Counted from the stretch's first letter, positions 1 to 7,600 are shown. The stretch is 9,081 nt of DNA from Succinatimonas sp. UBA6849 (GCA_002449335.1 DKDL01000112.1:1-9081), one strand, 5' to 3'. Notes: generated by a model from the letters alone, not told the origin. Made by a program: numbers and translations.

Positions 1-59
1 TTTAAATTGTCAAAATCATCTTGTCCGTATGGTAATGGTAAGAATTGTTTAGTAGTCAT
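1..59 (-). CDS. Partial CDS (N-terminus only), probable AAA-ATPase-like / PD-(D/E)XK nuclease family protein
   Basis: An ATG at 57-59 on the minus strand opens a frame that stays open to the window edge: MTTKQFLPLPYGQDDFDNL, 19 codons plus two bases. A perfect TATAAT lies about 33 bases upstream of the ATG and a weak Shine-Dalgarno (GAGAA, 7 bases before the ATG) precedes it. The next upstream ATG in the leader runs into a stop after two codons, so this start is the likely one. The opening 'LPxGxxDF' resembles the N-terminus of the AAA-ATPase-like family (often fused to a DUF1703-type PD-(D/E)XK nuclease), whose members begin with a short 'lPiGiqdFekLR...YVDKT' segment and are abundant as paralogues in gut bacteria. 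This assignment is inference from a very short piece; the Walker A region lies outside the window. It has its own 109 bp upstream gap, so it is probably not in an operon with the iclR-type gene. Confidence 0.45.
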   Translation of the reverse strand, partial: MTTKQFLPLPYGQDDFDNL

Positions 60-91
60 TATTTTGTTCTCAATTCATTAGTTCTTCTTCA

Positions 92-97
92 ATTATA
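92..97 (-). promoter_or_regulatory. Candidate -10 element for the left-edge gene
   Basis: The minus strand reads a perfect TATAAT at 97 to 92, about 33 bases upstream of the ATG at 59, giving a predicted 5' leader of roughly 25 bases. No convincing -35 hexamer is present at 17 bp spacing (AAGTTC at 120-115), so this would be a -10-driven or activator-dependent promoter. Confidence 0.35.
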
Positions 98-168
98 CAT
101 GATAAAAATTTTGAGAACTTTGATTAGTGGCATTTAATGCTGGAAAATAGAGTTCTTACAAAGATCTG

Positions 169-930
169 CTACATCATCAATCCAGAGGTTATCTGTAAAG
201 CTGTTTTCTTAGCCTTTTCAATAATTGCTGACAACTTATCTGTCGTAAATTTGTTGATGGTACCTACAATAGAGATAGCTCCTATCAAATGACTGTCTAG
301 GTCAAACACTGGCACTGCTACACAGCGGATCTCCAGACCTCCTTCACCATTGTCATAAGAGAAACCTCTTAAATGAATTGAAGCTAATTCTTTGCGTAAC
401 GCCTCAGGGGTTGTAATAGAGTTAGCAGTAGCAGGAGTGTAGTCTAGTGTTCTTATAATATTCTCTCTTTGAGTAGCTTCCTGATAAGCTAAAAGGCACT
501 TTCCTAAGGCTGTATGTACTAAAGAGATCTCAGCTCCCTCTCTGGACATTATTCTCATACCGGTTTTAGGACTGGTCTTTTTTAGCACATAAAAAGCCTT
601 ATCATCGTCCATAATGCCAAAATGCACTGCAAGACAATCAATGCTGGTAATAAGTCTGTCTAAATATGGGCTTATGATTTCTTTTAAATCTAATGAATCT
701 GAAGCTGAATTACCTAAAGCAACTAGCTTCATCCATAATTGAATAGTCTTGTCAGAATTCTGTCTTAATAAACGCAATTTGACCATATCATCGACAAGGA
801 CATAAACTGAACTTCTAGGAAGTCCTGTTAATGAAATAATTTCAGATATAGTACAACGATGATTTTTTTGAAGAACCTCTAGGATCCTCAGGGCTCTTTC
901 TAAGGCAGGGACTCTGATTTTTGAAGACAT
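169..930 (-). CDS. IclR-family transcriptional regulator
   Basis: A 253-residue protein of the usual IclR-family length. Residues about 7-65 form the N-terminal winged helix-turn-helix (VPALERALRILEVL, then the recognition-helix region GLPRSSVYVLVDDM). Residues about 80-250 form the C-terminal effector-binding domain, with the family signatures HTALGKCLLA (139-148) and a GFSYDNGEGGLEIRCVAVPV stretch (189-208), corresponding to the conserved effector-pocket segment with its cysteine. IclR proteins are cytoplasmic dimers or tetramers that repress or activate catabolic operons in response to small organic acids or aromatics; the ligand cannot be read here. The ATG at 928-930 is preceded by only a weak GGTG Shine-Dalgarno, which lies in the proximal arm of a 13 bp inverted repeat, suggesting autoregulation. 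It lies 73 bp downstream of flrC on the same strand with no clear terminator between them, so read-through from flrBC is possible. No catabolic operon adjoins it inside the window. Confidence 0.93.
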   Translation of the reverse strand: MSSKIRVPALERALRILEVLQKNHRCTISEIISLTGLPRSSVYVLVDDMVKLRLLRQNSDKTIQLWMKLVALGNSASDSLDLKEIISPYLDRLITSIDCLAVHFGIMDDDKAFYVLKKTSPKTGMRIMSREGAEISLVHTALGKCLLAYQEATQRENIIRTLDYTPATANSITTPEALRKELASIHLRGFSYDNGEGGLEIRCVAVPVFDLDSHLIGAISIVGTINKFTTDKLSAIIEKAKKTALQITSGLMM

Positions 931-931
931 A

Positions 932-985
932 TAAACACCAAAATGAATAGCTATAATCCAGTATTTTAGACGATTTTGGTGTTTA
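932..985. promoter_or_regulatory. 13 bp perfect inverted repeat bracketing the iclR-type start region
   Basis: TAAACACCAAAAT at 932-944 is matched exactly by its reverse complement ATTTTGGTGTTTA at 973-985, with a 28 bp spacer. The left arm ends one base from the iclR-type start codon and covers its ribosome-binding region; the spacer is AT-rich and includes an 8 bp palindrome, ATAGCTAT (947-954). It fills most of the 73 bp gap between flrC and the regulator gene. The IclR-family members PobR and PcaU bind sets of 10 bp repeats, so an autoregulatory operator is the first reading. In a read-through transcript the arms would also form a long hairpin that hides the regulator's ribosome-binding site. 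No U-tract follows, so it is not an intrinsic terminator. Confidence 0.6.
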
Positions 986-1003
986 ATATATGATAATGTT
1001 TTT

Positions 1004-2461
1004 CTATCCTGGAATGATCATTCCAAGATCTCTCATTTTGGCAATCTTATAGCGTAGGGTTCTAGGACTGATACCTAACTTTGCAGCAACTTCCTGACGA
1101 GAACCACGGCATTCAATTAAAGCATCTAAAATGATCTGATATTCCTGTTGCTTTAACTCACCACCAAGATCCTGTGGGATCTTCTGGTTACGCACAAGCT
1201 CTTCACTGCTTGAAACAGAATTTGGAACTGACTGTGCACTAGGAGCTTCATCTTCTGTAATCTGTTCCGGAGCAATCTCAGGTACAGCTACCCCTTCAGC
1301 GTCAAAAGACTGTGACTGCAGAGCATCTTCTAATGAGGACTCATCTAAGATAATGCAGTTGTCATCAACGACACCGTTTGCAGATAGAATAAGAGCTCTT
1401 TGCATTACGTTATCTAATTCACGTACGTTACCTGGCCAGCTGTAAGCTAAAAGTTTCTTTTTAGCGCTCTCTGACAATTTAGGAATTGCCATATTCGAGT
1501 CTTTAGCATGCTTTGATAATAAGAAAGAACCAATAGGAATAATATCATTAGGTCTCTTACAAAGAGGTAACCAGCGTAATGGGAAGACATTTAATCTGTA
1601 ATAAAGATCTTCGCGGAATTTCTTTTCAGCGACAGCCTGTTTTAAATCTCTATTTGAAGTTGCAATGACTCTTACATCTAAAGAAATAGTTTTACGAGAG
1701 CCTAATCTTTCAACTTCTTTTTCTTGCAGTACTCGCAAGAGCTTTGCCTGCAACCCAAGATCCATCTCTGTAATTTCATCTAAAAGGATGGTACCACCTT
1801 GAGCCTGTTCAAATTTACCAGGACAGGCCTGTACTGCACCTGTAAAAGCTCCTTTTTCATAACCGAATAAGGTAGCCTCTAACATTGAGTCTGGAATTGC
1901 AGCACAGTTAATTGCTACAAAAGGACCTGAGGCACGAGGTGATTTATCATGAACATAACGGGATAAAACCTCTTTACCAGATCCTGAAGGACCTGTAATC
2001 ATCACGGTTGCATCAGTTGCAGCAACTCGTGCTGCTAAAGACAACAACTCAGCTGTTGACGGATCAGCAAAAATAGGCTCACCGCCTACAACCTTACTTA
2101 CAGGAACATAACGAGATACCTGATTTAACAAAACCTCTGGGGCAAAGGGCTTTGCTAAATAATCAATAGCGCCATCGCGCATTGCTCTTACAGCGCCATT
2201 GATATTGGCATATGCTGTCATTAACAGGACAGGCATATTAGGGAATTTTTCGTGAATTGCGTTTAAAAGAGTATGGCCATCCATAGCGCCCATCTGGATA
2301 TCTGATATGACCATATCAACTTTTTTCTTTGAAAGAATATCTAGAGCTTCTTCACCGCCTGATGCCTCAAGACAAACATAACCTGTCAGCATCAGTGTAT
2401 CTACAATCGCCTCTCTTAACTGACTGTCGTCATCAACAATTAGAATTTGACTGTTACTCAT
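1004..2461 (-). CDS. flrC: Sigma-54-dependent flagellar response regulator FlrC (NtrC family)
   Basis: A 485-residue activator with the full NtrC layout. The receiver domain (about 5-118) has acidic residues D10-D12, phospho-acceptor D54, T82 and K104. The AAA+ domain (about 130-360) has Walker A GPSGSGKE (157-164), an intact sigma-54 contact loop GAFTGA (204-209), Walker B TILLDE (224-229) and WPGNVREL (342-349). A low-complexity acidic/serine-rich linker runs about 370-430. The C-terminal Fis-type helix-turn-helix is at about 440-480. The stretches MTAYAN, AKPFAPEVLLNQVSRY and GYEKGAFTGAVQACPGKFEQ are typical of Vibrio/Aeromonas FlrC and Pseudomonas FleR. In that family FlrB phosphorylates D54 and FlrC then drives RpoN-dependent transcription of hook-basal body genes. 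The ATG is preceded by AAGGAA. FlrB ends 21 bases upstream, so the two are one operon. Unusually, no fliE-type genes follow; an iclR-type gene does. Confidence 0.93.
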   Translation of the reverse strand: MSNSQILIVDDDSQLREAIVDTLMLTGYVCLEASGGEEALDILSKKKVDMVISDIQMGAMDGHTLLNAIHEKFPNMPVLLMTAYANINGAVRAMRDGAIDYLAKPFAPEVLLNQVSRYVPVSKVVGGEPIFADPSTAELLSLAARVAATDATVMITGPSGSGKEVLSRYVHDKSPRASGPFVAINCAAIPDSMLEATLFGYEKGAFTGAVQACPGKFEQAQGGTILLDEITEMDLGLQAKLLRVLQEKEVERLGSRKTISLDVRVIATSNRDLKQAVAEKKFREDLYYRLNVFPLRWLPLCKRPNDIIPIGSFLLSKHAKDSNMAIPKLSESAKKKLLAYSWPGNVRELDNVMQRALILSANGVVDDNCIILDESSLEDALQSQSFDAEGVAVPEIAPEQITEDEAPSAQSVPNSVSSSEELVRNQKIPQDLGGELKQQEYQIILDALIECRGSRQEVAAKLGISPRTLRYKIAKMRDLGMIIPG

Positions 2462-2482
2462 AATATTCCTTAAAACATGGCT

Positions 2483-3508
2483 TTAAGCTACGGACTTTTC
2501 GTCTTTAAAGCTCTCAGAAGGTTCAAGTACTCCCTCATACTTTGGAATGATCATGGTGAATACTGTTTCCTTCTCATTTGAAACAAGACGTATATCTCCC
2601 TGATGTACCTTAGCAACAGCAGCTACTACTGCAAGGCCTAAACCTGTACCATTGCTCTTAGTAGTATAGAAAGGCTCAAAGATATGAGCACTTACTTCAG
2701 GCTTAATCATAGGTCCGTCATTTTTAACGCTGATCATAACATTCTTAGTATCAGCTACAAGCTCTATCTTAACGTTTTTTGCACCAGCTTCAATGGCATT
2801 TGTCACCAAATTGCTAATTGCTCCGTTTAAAGCTGTAACATTGCCTAAAACTGTCATTGGACGTGGACCAATATCTGAGCTTAAATTTGCACCACTCTTT
2901 TCAACTACTGAAGCTACAGAGCCTAAAACACCTTCAACGATATCTACAGCATCTAAAACTTTAACTGACTGCTCTCCTGAACGAGCATACATTAAAATGT
3001 CACTTACCTGAGCTTCTAGAGCCTCAAGACGAGACATTAGCTTTTTCTGGAAAACATTACGTGAGGTCAAAGGTAACTTCTGATTACCTAAGTTTGCAGC
3101 ATACAAAATAGCAGCAGATAATGGGGTTCTGATCTGGTGAGCTAAAGATGCAGCCATCTTACCTAATGAAGACAATCTCTCCATATGATTTAACTTATCG
3201 GTAAGTTTACGAGTCTCAGTCTGATCAGTCATTTGAACTAACTGACCATGAGCTAAAGGTTTTGTAGATACCTGAAGACGCTTGCCATCTACAGTTGAGA
3301 TTTCCTGACCGTCATCTTTTTGAGGGCGGAACACTTCATCAATAACCTGATACCACTTACGACCTTCTAAAGCTTCTACATTAAGCATCTTTAAGGCAGA
3401 ATCATTAGCCTTTTTTACGACACCTCTTTCATCTAAGACGATGATTGCAGAAGGCTCTTTTTCAAAAATTTCTTTATAGAGTTCTAATTCGTTTACTGAA
3501 GCTGTCAT
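2483..3508 (-). CDS. flrB: Flagellar sensor histidine kinase FlrB (cytoplasmic, PAS-containing)
   Basis: A 341-residue kinase without membrane segments, so cytoplasmic. A PAS-like domain occupies about 8-95 (IIVLDERGVVKKANDSALKML). The dimerisation/phosphotransfer domain has H-box SLAHQIRTPLSAA with phospho-accepting H124. The HATPase domain follows, with N-box N233-N237 (NLVTN), G1 box D264-G265, F-box FEPFYTTK (277-284) and G2 GTGLGL (287-292). The short single-PAS design and the H-box match Vibrio FlrB and Pseudomonas FleS, partners of FlrC/FleR. The input signal is not visible in the sequence; in relatives the kinase is thought to monitor flagellar assembly state. The start at 3506-3508 is supported by a strong GGGGTGA ribosome-binding site at 3511-3517. 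A sigma-54-type promoter lies about 40 bases upstream, which fits FlrA/RpoN control of flrBC. The gene is followed after 21 bases by flrC. Confidence 0.92.
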   Translation of the reverse strand: MTASVNELELYKEIFEKEPSAIIVLDERGVVKKANDSALKMLNVEALEGRKWYQVIDEVFRPQKDDGQEISTVDGKRLQVSTKPLAHGQLVQMTDQTETRKLTDKLNHMERLSSLGKMAASLAHQIRTPLSAAILYAANLGNQKLPLTSRNVFQKKLMSRLEALEAQVSDILMYARSGEQSVKVLDAVDIVEGVLGSVASVVEKSGANLSSDIGPRPMTVLGNVTALNGAISNLVTNAIEAGAKNVKIELVADTKNVMISVKNDGPMIKPEVSAHIFEPFYTTKSNGTGLGLAVVAAVAKVHQGDIRLVSNEKETVFTMIIPKYEGVLEPSESFKDEKSVA

Positions 3509-3543
3509 AAGTCACCCCACTTTTCTTAAGTTAAGATGACTTA

Positions 3544-3559
3544 TTCAATTATCGTGCCA
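3544..3559 (-). promoter_or_regulatory. Sigma-54 (RpoN) promoter of flrBC
   Basis: The minus strand from 3559 down to 3544 reads TGGCACGATAATTGAA, against the RpoN consensus TGGCACG-N4-TTGCW. The -24 half is perfect (TGGCACG) and the spacing is exact; the -12 half is TTGA instead of TTGC, one mismatch in the GC dinucleotide. The predicted start is near 3533, leaving a leader of about 25 bases that contains the GGGGTGA ribosome-binding site. In Vibrio, flrBC is a sigma-54 target of the activator FlrA, so the location is what one would expect. Confidence 0.7.
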
Positions 3560-3575
3560 TATAAAATTTTATATG
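3558..3575. repeat. 18 bp perfect palindrome overlapping the -24 element of the flrB promoter
   Basis: CATATAAAATTTTATATG is its own reverse complement. Its left end shares one of the two G:C pairs of the -24 GG with the sigma-54 promoter. A protein bound here would block RpoN holoenzyme, so it could be a repressor operator; alternatively, AT-rich palindromes this simple occur by chance or act as intrinsic bends. Confidence 0.45.
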
Positions 3576-3624
3576 TATATTCAAATGGTTATATAAAACA
3601 AATATCTTTACAACCTTTTTATAT

Positions 3625-3642
3625 GACAGTTTTATGACTGTC
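3625..3642. promoter_or_regulatory. Inverted repeat GACAGT-N6-ACTGTC, candidate enhancer site upstream of flrB
   Basis: GACAGT (3625-3630) and ACTGTC (3637-3642) are perfect inverted arms with a 6 bp spacer, centred about 100 bp upstream of the predicted flrB transcription start. Dyads of this size and distance are typical of upstream binding sites for sigma-54 activators, here possibly FlrA. The outer base overlaps the stop codon of the ThiF-like gene. No U-tract follows on the minus strand, so it is a poor intrinsic terminator for that gene. Confidence 0.4.
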
Positions 3643-4427
3643 TAGAATGAGTCTGATGGCTTTAGGATTGTTCTATGCTCAGAGCATACTGGGCATTCAC
3701 AGTTTTTAGGAGGTAATTTCATGGTTTTAACCTTCATGCTCAAAGCTTCAACTGTTAACAGACGTCCTGTTAATAACTCACCTATGCCTAATAGATACTT
3801 TACACACTCAATTACCTGAAAATTACCAATAAGTCCTGGTAATGGACCAAAGACACCAATCTGCTTACTGTTCTTTACAGCGCCCTTTGGTGGTACCTGT
3901 CCAAATACACATCTATAGCAAGGACCTTTACCTGGTACGTAGGTCATTACCTGACCTTGGAAACGGATCACCGCAGCATGACAAAATGGCTTTTTAGCTA
4001 TCACACAAGCATCATTGATTAAGAACTTACTTTCAAAGTTATCAGTACAATCTAAGATAAAATCGTAATCCTTAATGATGTCCAAAATGTTATCAGGAGT
4101 TATAAAGGTGTTGTAGATATTAACCTTTACCTCTGGATTTAGAGCATTGATTTTGTTTTTGGCTGACTCAGTTTTTAAGACACCAACATCTTTGGTCTGA
4201 TGAATTACTTGTCGTTGTAGATTTGAGTAGTCCACAACATCATCATCAACAATACCGATTGTACCGATACCAGCTGCAGCCAAATACATTAAAACAGGAG
4301 ATCCCAATCCACCAGTTCCAATGACAAGCACTTTAGATGAGAGTAGTTTTTTCTGACCTTCAACACCAAATTCTTTTAAGGTAATGTGTCTAGAGTACCT
4401 TTCTAGTTGCTCTTTTGTCAGTTCCAT
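3642..4427 (-). CDS. ThiF/MoeB/HesA-family E1-like adenylyltransferase
   Basis: A 261-residue single-domain E1-like enzyme, close to MoeB/ThiF length (about 250). Such enzymes adenylate the C-terminal glycine of a ubiquitin-like sulfur carrier (ThiS or MoaD) for thiamine or molybdopterin synthesis. Visible features: RYSRHI with an arginine finger (R13), nucleotide-binding GTGGLGSP (37-44), the DVVDYSNLQRQVIH segment (63-76), the catalytic aspartate in CTDNF (D129), and a zinc site from C170-x-x-C173 (CYRC) and C245-x-x-C248 (CPVC). Aligned by eye with E. coli ThiF C184 and MoeB C187, the catalytic cysteine position is serine (S187 in NSKQIGVFGP). That would rule out the ThiF-type acyl-disulfide to ThiS at this site, though MoeB-type adenylation does not need it. 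No thiS, moaD, thiG or moeA adjoins it, so thiF, moeB and hesA cannot be told apart. The ATG is preceded by AGGAG at a long 13-base spacing. Confidence 0.88.
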   Translation of the reverse strand: MELTKEQLERYSRHITLKEFGVEGQKKLLSSKVLVIGTGGLGSPVLMYLAAAGIGTIGIVDDDVVDYSNLQRQVIHQTKDVGVLKTESAKNKINALNPEVKVNIYNTFITPDNILDIIKDYDFILDCTDNFESKFLINDACVIAKKPFCHAAVIRFQGQVMTYVPGKGPCYRCVFGQVPPKGAVKNSKQIGVFGPLPGLIGNFQVIECVKYLLGIGELLTGRLLTVEALSMKVKTMKLPPKNCECPVCSEHRTILKPSDSF

Positions 4428-4480
4428 AACTTTTCAATAACTCCTAAATCTTTATCGCATTCTTAATACATGAAATTTTA

Positions 4481-4510
4481 TGAAAGTCTTAGGTTTCTCC
4501 TAAAGACTCA
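4481..4510. repeat. Imperfect inverted repeat in the leader region of the ThiF-like gene
   Basis: AGTCTTAGG (4485-4493) and CCTAAAGACT (4499-4508) pair with a single bulged A across a 5-base loop, and flanking TGA/TCA bases extend it. It lies between a candidate -10 (minus-strand TATACT at 4519-4514) and the AGGAG at 4445-4441. It is either an operator near the transcription start or a leader hairpin. There is no U-tract, so it is not a terminator. Confidence 0.35.
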
Positions 4511-4513
4511 TTG

Positions 4514-4519
4514 AGTATA
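4514..4519 (-). promoter_or_regulatory. Candidate -10 element for the ThiF-like gene
   Basis: The minus strand reads TATACT (5 of 6 to consensus) about 87 bases upstream of the start codon, downstream of the purL terminator. No good -35 hexamer is present at 16-18 bp, so the assignment is weak. The gene needs some promoter here, because the purL terminator separates it from the gene upstream. Confidence 0.25.
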
Positions 4520-4585
4520 ACGCTATAAGCTAGACATTTTATAGGCAGGAACAATAATCTTTTTGAAAATTGCTTTTTAAAGATC

Positions 4586-4618
4586 AAAAAAGCCTCTACA
4601 GGTTGGTGCAGAGGCTTT
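4586..4618 (-). terminator. Intrinsic terminator of purL
   Basis: On the minus strand the stem AAAGCCTCT (4618-4610) pairs perfectly with AGAGGCTTT (4597-4589) over a 12-base loop, and the T-run continues to 4586, giving six Ts. The hairpin starts 22 bases after the purL TAA (4641-4643). Stem, loop and U-tract fit a textbook rho-independent terminator. Confidence 0.92.
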
Positions 4619-4640
4619 GAACTTGTGTATTAGTAGTAGA

Positions 4641-7600
4641 TTAACCTACGAATACACGTGCATTTCTAAACAGTCTTACCCATGGGCTATCCTCACCCCA
4701 CTCGTCTGGGTGGTATGAGTTAGATACAGTACGCATTACACGCTCTGGATGAGGCATTAAGATGGTGAAACGACCATCTGTATTAGTTACAGAGGTAATA
4801 CCATTTGGGGAACCGTTAGGGTTCATTGGGTACTGCTCTGTTACCTTGCCATTGTGGTCAATGTAACGAACTGCAATCTGACCTGACTTCTCTAAAGCTT
4901 CTAAATGAGCCTTATCCTTGAACTCAGCGCGACCTTCACCGTGTGATACTACGATAGGAAGTCTTGAACCTTCCATACCGGCAAACAGTACTGAAGGGCT
5001 CTTCTGGATTTCAACTTCAACAAAACGAGCCTCAAAACGCTCTGATAAGTTTGTTACGAAACGAGGCCAGTTCTGTGCACCAGGAATTAAAGATGACAGA
5101 GTAGACATCATCTGACAGCCGTTACATACGCCTAAAGCGAAGGTGTCTTTTCTGTTGAAGAACTTAGAGAACTCTTCTGCTGCAACAGAGTTGAACAGAA
5201 TTGATTTTGCCCAACCTTCACCGGCACCTAAAACGTCACCGTATGAGAAACCACCGCAAGCTGCAAAGCCCTTAAAGTCATCTAATTTAACCTTGCCTGT
5301 TAAAACATCTGACATATGAACGTCTACGCAGTTAAAGCCTGCTCTATTGAAGGCAGCTGCCATTTCACCCTGTGAGTTAACACCTTGCTCACGTAAAATT
5401 GCAACCTTAGGAGCAACGCCCTTGCTGATGTAAGGAGCTGCAACATCCTCATTGATATCAAATGAAAGCTCTGCAAACAGACCTCTATCATTTGACTCAT
5501 CCTTAGCTTCATACTCTTGGCGAGCACACTCAGGATTATCACGAAGTGACTGCATCTGATAAGTGGTCTCAGCCCAGATCTTACGGAAGTACTGACGAGG
5601 CTCGTTGATGATTTCGTTGCCATCACGATTGAAGACGATATGATCATCGCTGCGTAATGAACCGATCTCAAAGATGCAGTTAGCTAAACCGTGACCTGAC
5701 AGGATGTTCATTACAGTCTCAGCATCTTCAACCTTAACCTGTAGAACAGCACCAACTTCTTCTGAGAAGAGAACTGCTAAGTCGTCTTCACCTAAGTTGT
5801 CGATACGAACATTAACACCAGTGTGACCTGCAAAAGCCATTTCACAGATTGTGGTGAATAGACCACCATCAGAAATGTCGTGGTAAGCTAATAACTTGCC
5901 CTTACGATTTAAGAACTGAATTGAATCGAATAAGCCCTTTAGACGTACTGGGTGGTCAAGATCAGGACACTTAGAACCTAACTGACGATATACCTGAGCT
6001 AGAGCAGAACCACCTAAACGATTCTGTCTCTCACCTAAGGTTACATAGATAAGAGTAGTCTCACCCTTGTCAGTACGTAACTGAGGGGTTAGGGTCTTAC
6101 GAATATCCTCAACTCTAGCAAATGCTGAAATGATTAAAGACATAGGAGCAGTTACGGTCTTGTTCTGTCCGTTCTCCTGCCAGGTTGTCTTCATTGACAT
6201 TGAGTCTTTACCAACTGGTACAGTGATACCTAACTCAGGGCAGATATCCATACCAACTGTCTTAACAGCTTCGTATAAACCAGCATCCTCACCTGGATGA
6301 CCATTTGGAGCCATCCAGTTAGCTGATAACTTAACTCTCTTTAACTCACCGATATCAGCAGCTGCAATATTAGTTACAGCCTCAGCTACTGCTAAACGTG
6401 CAGATGCTGCGTGATTTAACAGAGCAACAGGTGTTCTTTCACCTACGGCACCAGCTTCACCGTGATAGGTGTCATATGATGCAGCAGTTACTGCAACATC
6501 AGCTACAGGAACCTGCCATGGTCCTACCATCTGATCACGAGCAACTAAACCAGTAACTGATCTGTCACCGATGGTAATTAAGAAGGTCTTTTCAGCAACT
6601 GTAGGTAGGCGTAATACACGTTCAGCTGCCTGACTTGGGGTTACCCCCTCAAGATTTAATTCAGGTGAGTGCTGCTGTGCAGTCTTTACGTCCTTGTGCA
6701 TACGAGGTGGTTTACCTAATAGAACATCTAAAGGTAAATCAATTGGCTTGTTACCAAAGTATGGATCCTCTAAAACAACACGACGCTCTTTGGTAGCTTC
6801 TCCGATTACAGCATACTGAGCGCGCTCACGCTTACAGAAGCCTTCAAAGATATCGAACTTCTCAGCAGATACAGCTAATACATAACGCTCCTGAGACTCA
6901 TTACACCAAATCTGTAATGGTGACATACCAGGCTCGTCGTTAGGGATCTTACGTAAGTCAAACTTACCACCTACGCCACCGTCAGCTACTAACTCTGGCA
7001 TTGCGTTTGATAATCCACCTGCACCTACATCGTGGATGAACATAATTGGGTTATCTTCGCCTAATTCCCAGCAAGCGTCGATAACTTCCTGACAACGACG
7101 CTGCATTTCAGGGTTACCACGCTGAACTGAAGCAAAGTCTAAGTCCTCAGATGAAGCACCTGAGTTCATTGATGAAGCTGCACCGCCACCTAAACCGATG
7201 TTCATAGCAGGACCGCCTAAAACGATCAACTTAGCACCTGGATCGATATGATCTTTAATGATGTGCTCACGGCGGATGTTGCCCCAACCACCAGCTAACA
7301 TAATTGGCTTGTGGTAACCACGAACTTCTTTACCGTTGAAGCTTGTAACTTCTTCTTCGTAAGTTCTAAAGTAACCGCACAGGTTTGGACGACCAAACTC
7401 ATTGTTGAAACTTGCAGCACCTAATGGGCCGTCGATCATGATCTGTAAAGCTGATGCTAAACGACCTGGCTTACCAAAATCATGCTCCCATGGCTGAACG
7501 TCACCTGGAATACGTAAGTTTGATACGCTAAAGCCACTGATACCAGCCTTTGGCTTAGAACCAATACCGGTTGCGCCTTCATCACGGATTTCACCACCAG

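Noticed and set aside
112..156. Possible terminator of the iclR-type gene (AGAACT 114-119 with AGTTCT 151-156)
   Set aside because: A six-base AT-rich stem with a 31-base loop is too weak; no clear terminator was seen after this gene.
2793..3011. 72-codon plus-strand frame
   Set aside because: Entirely antisense to the ATPase domain of flrB, no family resemblance and no ribosome-binding site of note; a shadow of the real gene.
4918..5115. 65-codon plus-strand frame
   Set aside because: Antisense to the glutaminase domain of purL, which is intact; low-complexity composition typical of a shadow frame.
5324..5671. 115-codon minus-strand frame
   Set aside because: Out-of-frame overlap inside purL; serine/leucine-rich shadow without recognisable motifs, and purL reads through without a frameshift.
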